Of a DNA stretch of 64,000 nt, positions 59,637 to 64,000 are shown piece after piece. The translations under genes were made by a program, and so were the position numbers. The DNA comes from Pseudomonadota bacterium. Lineage in GTDB: Bacteria > Pseudomonadota > Gammaproteobacteria > Steroidobacterales > Steroidobacteraceae. The stretch covers positions 248,001-312,000 of the forward strand of contig JAFEDS010000016.1 of the NCBI GenBank assembly GCA_018241505.1. Reading direction: 5' to 3'. How positions within the stretch are numbered: the first letter of the stretch is position 1; the number at the start of each line of letters is the position of its first letter. Below the pieces are notes generated by a model. That model ran no database searches, had not been told where the DNA came from, and saw nothing but the letters and a program-made list of their open reading frames with translations.

Positions 59637-61883
59637 ATGAGAATCCATGGGGCCTGGGCCATCGCTGTCGGCGCGTTTCTGGCGTCCGTTCTCCTCGTAC
59701 CCGCACAGGCAGCACCTCCCCCGCTCGCCAAATTCAAAGACCCGACTGTCGCCCCCGAGCTTCGCGCCAAGGACCTGATCGCCAACATGACACTGGAAGA
59801 GAAAGCGGCGCAGCTCGGGCACGCGGCGCCGGCCATCGCGCGGCTCGGCGTCCCAGAGTACAACTGGTGGAATGAGGGACTGCACGGCGTCGCCCGCGCC
59901 GGCATCGCAACGGTGTTTCCGCAAGCGATTGGCATGGCTGCCTCCTGGGACGTCCCCTTGATGCATCGGGTTGCGAACATTCTCGGTACCGAATTTCGCG
60001 CGAAGTACATGGAAAAGGTGCATCCCAATGGAGGCACCGACTGGTATCGCGGCCTGACGGTTTGGTCGCCCAATATCAACATCTTCCGCGATCCGCGTTG
60101 GGGCCGTGGCCAGGAAACTTACGGCGAAGACCCGTTTCTCACGGCGCGGATGGGCGTCGCTTTCGTATCCGAGTTGCAGGGTAACGACCCGAAGTACCTG
60201 AAGACCATCGCAACCCCAAAGCATTTCGCGGTGCATAGCGGACCCGAATCGACCCGGCATACTGCGGACGTGCAGGTTTCGCGACACGATCTCGAAGATA
60301 CCTACCTCCCGGCATTTCGAGCGACGGTAATGGAGGGGAAGGCGCAGTCTGTGATGTGTGCCTATAACGCCATCAATGGCGAGCCCGCGTGTGCGAACGG
60401 TATGTTGTTAGAGGAGCACTTGCGCAAGCATTGGGGCTTTGAGGGATACGTTGTATCCGATTGCGGGGCCGCTGCGGACATCTTCATCCCGGACGGCCAT
60501 AGATACTCTGCGAACGCCGAGGCCGGCGTCACCGCCGCGTTCAATGCGGGAATGGACCTGATCTGCGGTGACTACCGCAACAACATGAGTACCGAACCCA
60601 CTGCAATCATTGGCGCCGTACGTCACGGGCTCCTCCCCGAATACGTGTTGGATCGCGCTCTGACCCGCCTGTTCACCGCGCGAATCAAGCTCGGCTTGTT
60701 TGACCCGCCGGCGGGCAATGTCTACAGCAAAATCACCGCTTCGCAATACGACACTCCGGCACATCGTGAAGCGGCGCTGCAGATGGCGAAAGAGTCCCTG
60801 GTGTTGTTGAAAAACAGCCGCAATCTGCTGCCTCTGAAAAAGGCGCCGGGCGTCATCGCGGTCATCGGCCCCAATGCCGACGATCTGGATGCACTGCTCG
60901 GGAACTACAATGGCACGCCTTCACGGCCCGTGACGATTCTCGCCGGCATTCGCGCACGTTTCCCTCAGTCGAAAGTCGTCTCTGTGAAGGGAACGGGCCT
61001 CGTGTCAGCGGACCCATCTGCGGACCAGGCCGTCGAGGCTGCCCGGGGTGCCGATCTCGTCGTCATGGTCGTGGGTCTGACTGCCCACATTGAAGGCGAG
61101 GAGATGAAGGTGAACGCTGACGGATTCGCGGGTGGCGATCGCACCAGCCTCGATCTGCCGGCACCCCAGCAAAAGCTGTTGGAGCGTATCCAGGCAATCG
61201 GCAAGCCCTGCGTTCTCGTGCTCATGAACGGCAGCGCACTCGGCATCAACTGGGCCGATCGGCATGTAGCGGCGATTGTGGAAGCCTGGTACCCGGGCGG
61301 ACAAGGGGGCACGGCCGTGGCCGCGCTGTTGGCGGGCGATTTCAATCCCGCCGGACGGCTGCCGGTCACTTTCTACCGCTCCGTCGAGCAACTTCCGCCC
61401 TTTGACGACTACTCGATGGCCAAGCGCACCTATCGCTACTTCAGCGGCGAGCCGTTGTATCCATTTGGTTATGGCCTGAGCTTCACCAGCTTCGAGTATT
61501 CGAACGGCCGCGTGAGCCAATCAAACCTGACTGCCACTGACACCGTGACAATTTCCGTCGATGTCATGAATTCAGGTGCCGCCGCCGGCGATGAAGTCGT
61601 GCAGTTGTATCTGACGCATCCGGGGATACAGGATGCACCGCTACGTGCGTTGCAGGGATTTCAACGGATTCATCTCGACAAGGGTGAGAAAAAGGCCGTC
61701 ACATTCACATTACGCCAAAGGGACATCAGCGTCGTTGATGAGAGTGGCAAGCATCGCGTTGTTCCCGGTCGAGTGGACGTCTGGGTCGGCGGCGGACAAC
61801 CAGTCGGCAGACCGGGTCTGACGCCGCCTGGCGGAGTACGTACCCGGTTCGAGATCACTTCGGGAGCTACTTTGCCGGATTGA
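59637..61883 (+). CDS. Exported family 3 glycoside hydrolase (beta-xylosidase/beta-glucosidase type)
   Basis: The 748-residue protein has a signal peptide (VGAFLASVLLVPAQAA). The GH3 N-terminal barrel has NWWNEGLHGVAR, IFRDPRWGRGQETYGEDP, KHFAVHSGPE (the KHF substrate-binding block) and VVSDCGAA with the nucleophile Asp275. The GH3 C-terminal domain (LLKNSRNLLPL, VIGPNADD, EAWYPGGQGG) and a fibronectin-III-like domain (VQLYLTHP) follow. NWWNEALHGVAR-type sequences are typical of beta-xylosidase/alpha-arabinosidase members. The ATG at 59637 follows AGGGGGA. Located after a TonB receptor, it fits uptake and hydrolysis of plant or other beta-linked oligosaccharides. Confidence 0.94.
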   Translation: MRIHGAWAIAVGAFLASVLLVPAQAAPPPLAKFKDPTVAPELRAKDLIANMTLEEKAAQLGHAAPAIARLGVPEYNWWNEGLHGVARAGIATVFPQAIGMAASWDVPLMHRVANILGTEFRAKYMEKVHPNGGTDWYRGLTVWSPNINIFRDPRWGRGQETYGEDPFLTARMGVAFVSELQGNDPKYLKTIATPKHFAVHSGPESTRHTADVQVSRHDLEDTYLPAFRATVMEGKAQSVMCAYNAINGEPACANGMLLEEHLRKHWGFEGYVVSDCGAAADIFIPDGHRYSANAEAGVTAAFNAGMDLICGDYRNNMSTEPTAIIGAVRHGLLPEYVLDRALTRLFTARIKLGLFDPPAGNVYSKITASQYDTPAHREAALQMAKESLVLLKNSRNLLPLKKAPGVIAVIGPNADDLDALLGNYNGTPSRPVTILAGIRARFPQSKVVSVKGTGLVSADPSADQAVEAARGADLVVMVVGLTAHIEGEEMKVNADGFAGGDRTSLDLPAPQQKLLERIQAIGKPCVLVLMNGSALGINWADRHVAAIVEAWYPGGQGGTAVAALLAGDFNPAGRLPVTFYRSVEQLPPFDDYSMAKRTYRYFSGEPLYPFGYGLSFTSFEYSNGRVSQSNLTATDTVTISVDVMNSGAAAGDEVVQLYLTHPGIQDAPLRALQGFQRIHLDKGEKKAVTFTLRQRDISVVDESGKHRVVPGRVDVWVGGGQPVGRPGLTPPGGVRTRFEITSGATLPD

Positions 61884-62052
61884 GAGCCGGCACGCACAGG
61901 CTGTCCGCATTCGCAGATGACGTGATTCAGGAATTCGCGCTTGCGAAACAACCACCGGCGAGCAGTACTCGATGTACTGGTCCTGGTAGACGTTTCAGAG
62001 GGCTGAATCCCGCACGTTGCCGCCAGACGGGCGACGTGCGATTGTCCGGACT
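61884..62052. other. Leader region of the ECF sigma gene with hairpins
   Basis: CGCACGTTGCC (62011-62021) pairs with GGCGACGTGCG (62030-62040) through one T-G wobble and an 8-base loop, 12 bases before the GTG start of the sigma factor. Two weaker repeats lie upstream: CAGTAC/GTACTG (61963-61979) and TTCGC/GCGAA (61934-61946). No T-tract follows, so an mRNA structure influencing sigma-factor translation or an operator is more likely than a terminator. Confidence 0.5.
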
Positions 62053-62559
62053 GTGAACGAAGTCAAGCAGTTGTGGCTGAAGTTGCGCCGGTTGCTGCGC
62101 AGCCGCGGTAACAACCTGGATGATGCCGATGACCTCATCCAGGAGGCCTTTCTGCGCCTGCAGGTCTATTGCCGGGAGCACGAGGTGGAGAAAGCCGAAG
62201 CCTTCCTGGTTCGCACGGCTCTGAACCTGTCCACTGACTTTCATCGGCACGAGGATCGTTCGACGGCCATCCACGAGACTTTGCGAACCTTGGGTCTCGC
62301 GGAGACTTTCCCGGCCGCCGATGAGGTGTGCAGCAGCCGCGAACGTCTCCTTCATATGAAAGCGGGCATTGATCGGCTCAGTCCGCGGCGCCGCGAAGTG
62401 TTCATTTTGAATCGAATTGAAGGCTACACATTTCCCCAGGTCGCCGAGCGCCTCGGCATCACGCTGTCCGCGGTCGAGAAGCACGCAGCCAAAGCCACCC
62501 TGCAGATGACTGACTGGATGGATCAACTCGACGGGACAACAGAAGGATCTCCAGAATGA
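62053..62559 (+). CDS. ECF sigma factor, FecI-like
   Basis: The 168-residue protein has a sigma-70 region 2 with DADDLIQEAFLRLQVYCR and a region 4 with LDRLSP-like IDRLSPRRREVFILNRIEGYTFPQVAERLGITLSAVEKHAAKA, the FecI pattern. The frame is open to a TTG at 62017, but that lies inside a stable inverted repeat; the GTG at 62053 is preferred. Its stop overlaps the FecR start (ATGA, 62556-62559). The sigma factor should be controlled by this FecR and by the STN-domain receptor that follows, which together would turn on a TonB receptor in response to extracellular ligand. Confidence 0.92.
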   Translation: MNEVKQLWLKLRRLLRSRGNNLDDADDLIQEAFLRLQVYCREHEVEKAEAFLVRTALNLSTDFHRHEDRSTAIHETLRTLGLAETFPAADEVCSSRERLLHMKAGIDRLSPRRREVFILNRIEGYTFPQVAERLGITLSAVEKHAAKATLQMTDWMDQLDGTTEGSPE

Positions 62560-63527
62560 GCGGTGTTTCATCCGGCGTATCGCCTCACCGCAGGGCTCGC
62601 GCCGAGGCCGCCGCGTGGATTGTGAAGCTGCACGGTCCCAGTCGTTCACGCGAGGTTGAGGCGGCATTCCGCCACTGGCTGGCACAAAGCGCGCAGAATG
62701 CCCGCGAGTTCGAGAAAGTCACGGAAGTCTGGGACGGTGCGCGTGGGGTGCCACGGCCGGCCGCCCACAGGCGGCAACGTCCGCTGCTGGTGTTGGCCAA
62801 AGCCGCATCAGTCATTCTGCTGTTCGGTGTCGGTGCCTTCCTGACCTATCAACATTGGACACGAGACTCCTATACAACCAGGATCGGTGAGCAGAGACTG
62901 GTTCGCCTGGAGGACGGCAGCCGCCTGTCACTCAACTCAGATTCCGCGGTTGAGGTGCACTACACGCGCGCACGTCGGCTGTTGGCACTGACGCGGGGCG
63001 AAGCCTACTTCGAGGTCGCCCAGAACACCGCTAGACCTTTCGTTGTATCGGCGGGAGGCCACAACGTGACGGCGCTGGGAACCGCCTTCGTCGTGAGGTA
63101 TGAGCCCGAGCAAACGGCCGTTATCCTCGTTGAGGGCCGCGTGTCAGTTTCAAATACTGCCAACTCCAGCCCAGATGCTTCGCCCGCCGTGGCAGTCAAA
63201 CAGGTGCTCGCCCCCGGTGAAAGGCTGGTGCTGGCACGCAATGCCGCGCCACGCTTGGATTCGCCACGAATTGATACGGTTACAGCCTGGCGGCACGGCG
63301 AAGTCGTGCTGGAGAGAACCCCCTTGGCCGAGGCCATTGCCGAAATGAACCGGTACGAAGACGACAAGCTCGTCCTCGACTCACCGGCCATCGGCGACCT
63401 GCAGATCAGCGGCATCTACCATACCGGCGACAGTGCGGGATTCGCGCAATCGGTGGCCCGCCTCTATCACCTGGAAGTAACCGAGTCCGGAAAACATATC
63501 CTGTTGAGTCGCTCGCCGGTGCGGTAA
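62556..63527 (+). CDS. FecR-family anti-sigma factor
   Basis: The 323-residue protein has an N-terminal cytoplasmic DUF4880 domain (AEAAAWIVKLHGPSRSREVEAAFRHWLAQS, AREFEKVTEVWD), a transmembrane helix (VLAKAASVILLFGVGAFLTY), then a periplasmic FecR domain (RIGEQRLVRLEDGSRLSLNS, GEAYFEVAQNTARPFVVSAG, VTALGTAFVV). It ends with an STN-like segment (PLAEAIAEMNRYEDDKLVLDS...DLQISGIYHTGD). It would hold the upstream sigma factor until signalled by the downstream receptor. Translationally coupled to the sigma gene by ATGA. Confidence 0.94.
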   Translation: MSGVSSGVSPHRRARAEAAAWIVKLHGPSRSREVEAAFRHWLAQSAQNAREFEKVTEVWDGARGVPRPAAHRRQRPLLVLAKAASVILLFGVGAFLTYQHWTRDSYTTRIGEQRLVRLEDGSRLSLNSDSAVEVHYTRARRLLALTRGEAYFEVAQNTARPFVVSAGGHNVTALGTAFVVRYEPEQTAVILVEGRVSVSNTANSSPDASPAVAVKQVLAPGERLVLARNAAPRLDSPRIDTVTAWRHGEVVLERTPLAEAIAEMNRYEDDKLVLDSPAIGDLQISGIYHTGDSAGFAQSVARLYHLEVTESGKHILLSRSPVR

Positions 63528-63577
63528 CACGCCGCATCAATCGTCTACTTCATGTAGGGGAAGGAAGAAGACGAACG

Positions 63578-64000
63578 ATGCGACAGACTCACTCAGTTTG
63601 GATTGCCGTGGCATTGTTGTGCCTGAGCCGCATGGCGGCGGGCGCCGACGCCGGCGCCACTTACACATTCAACATTCCGGAACAGACGCTGGCGGACTCG
63701 CTGCGAGCGATCGGGCGCCTGGCCACGGTCAATATCCTGTTCACGCCCGAGACCGTGGAACACCGGACCGCGCCGGCCATTCGCGGCCAATTCACGGCGG
63801 AACAGGCGGTTGGCCTGGCCCTCGCCGGCAGCAAGCTGCATTTCGAACGCACGGCGCCGAACAGCATTCTGGTCGAGCCCGGCGCCAATATATCAATGAC
63901 CACCCAAGGCGGTACCGCCGAGGGCTCGAATGAGTCCTCCGCCTCTCGCAACCTGCCCGGTGATGCCAACAGCCAGCGGAACGGAACACCCGACCCGGCT
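63578..64000 (+). CDS. TonB-dependent receptor with STN signalling domain, N-terminal part (cut by right edge)
   Basis: 141 codons are visible. The signal peptide (WIAVALLCLSRMAAGA) is followed by an STN (secretin/TonB N-terminal) domain: YTFNIPEQTLADSLRAIGRLATVNILF, GQFTAEQAVGLALAGSKLHFERT, NSILVEPG. The STN domain contacts the periplasmic part of FecR to relay ligand occupancy, so this completes a sigma/anti-sigma/receptor unit. The start ATG at 63578 is preceded by the purine-rich AAGGAAGAAG. A Ser/Gly/Asn-rich linker is reached before the edge; the plug and barrel lie outside the window, so the ligand class is unknown. Confidence 0.9.
   Translation, partial: MRQTHSVWIAVALLCLSRMAAGADAGATYTFNIPEQTLADSLRAIGRLATVNILFTPETVEHRTAPAIRGQFTAEQAVGLALAGSKLHFERTAPNSILVEPGANISMTTQGGTAEGSNESSASRNLPGDANSQRNGTPDPA

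Overview
The window looks like chromosomal DNA from a G+C-rich Gram-negative proteobacterium. Three TonB-dependent receptors, an ECF sigma/FecR pair, lipoproteins, a type I secretion operon and a tripartite efflux operon all imply an outer membrane. The receptor-rich, hydrolase-rich content resembles the Steroidobacter/Xanthomonas side of the Gammaproteobacteria, but this is an impression from gene content, not a placement. I saw no rRNA, tRNA, CRISPR array, transposase or phage integrase. Genes are tightly packed, with many 4-base ATGA start/stop overlaps.

Layout. 1-11364: a TonB receptor and a cytochrome P450 (cut by the left edge) run leftward, divergent from an XRE-cupin regulator. Next come a three-gene leftward operon (YkvI-type transporter, exported D-aminoacylase, DUF1611/DgcN-like protein) and a divergent rightward pair (exported M20 amidohydrolase, membrane-tethered serine beta-lactamase-fold hydrolase). 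Together these read as a scavenging and breakdown system for N-acyl or D-configured amino acids or peptides. 11365-17541: DoxX protein, a 521-base stretch without a convincing gene, an SDR, an NAD(P)-binding epimerase-like protein, then an AsnC/Lrp regulator divergent from a lysine-degradation pair (saccharopine/lysine dehydrogenase family plus ALDH7-type semialdehyde dehydrogenase), ending in a strong hairpin.

17565-30907 is the most unusual part. It is one leftward operon with every junction overlapping by 4 bases: a HlyB-like ABC exporter, a HlyD-like adaptor, two tandem paralogous lipoproteins, and a 2783-residue RTX protein with an N-terminal GxSxG lipase-like domain. Between the two lipoproteins lies a short degenerate copy of the start of the RTX gene. 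A lipase with duplicated lipoprotein partners and a vestigial effector start is what a secreted lipase toxin with lipoprotein immunity would look like. That function is inference.

31163-38536 is mixed: HxlR regulator divergent from a glutathione transferase, an FkbM methyltransferase, a tail-fibre-like protein with 17-residue repeats and an S74 chaperone domain, an AraC/VOC pair behind a PQQ-propeller lipoprotein, and an exported RidA protein. 38549-45368: an SDR, then a leftward TolC/adaptor/ATPase/two-permease efflux operon. 45485-49979: a small HTH-like protein, an exported M55 D-aminopeptidase-like protein, an exported FMN hydroxy-acid dehydrogenase with a CxxCH motif, and a VOC/FAH/MarR catabolic operon. 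50072-61883: two large paralogous BNR/sortilin-type exported proteins around a LolA-like protein, then a TonB receptor and a GH3 glycosidase. 62053-64000: ECF sigma factor, FecR anti-sigma factor and the start of an STN-domain TonB receptor cut by the right edge.
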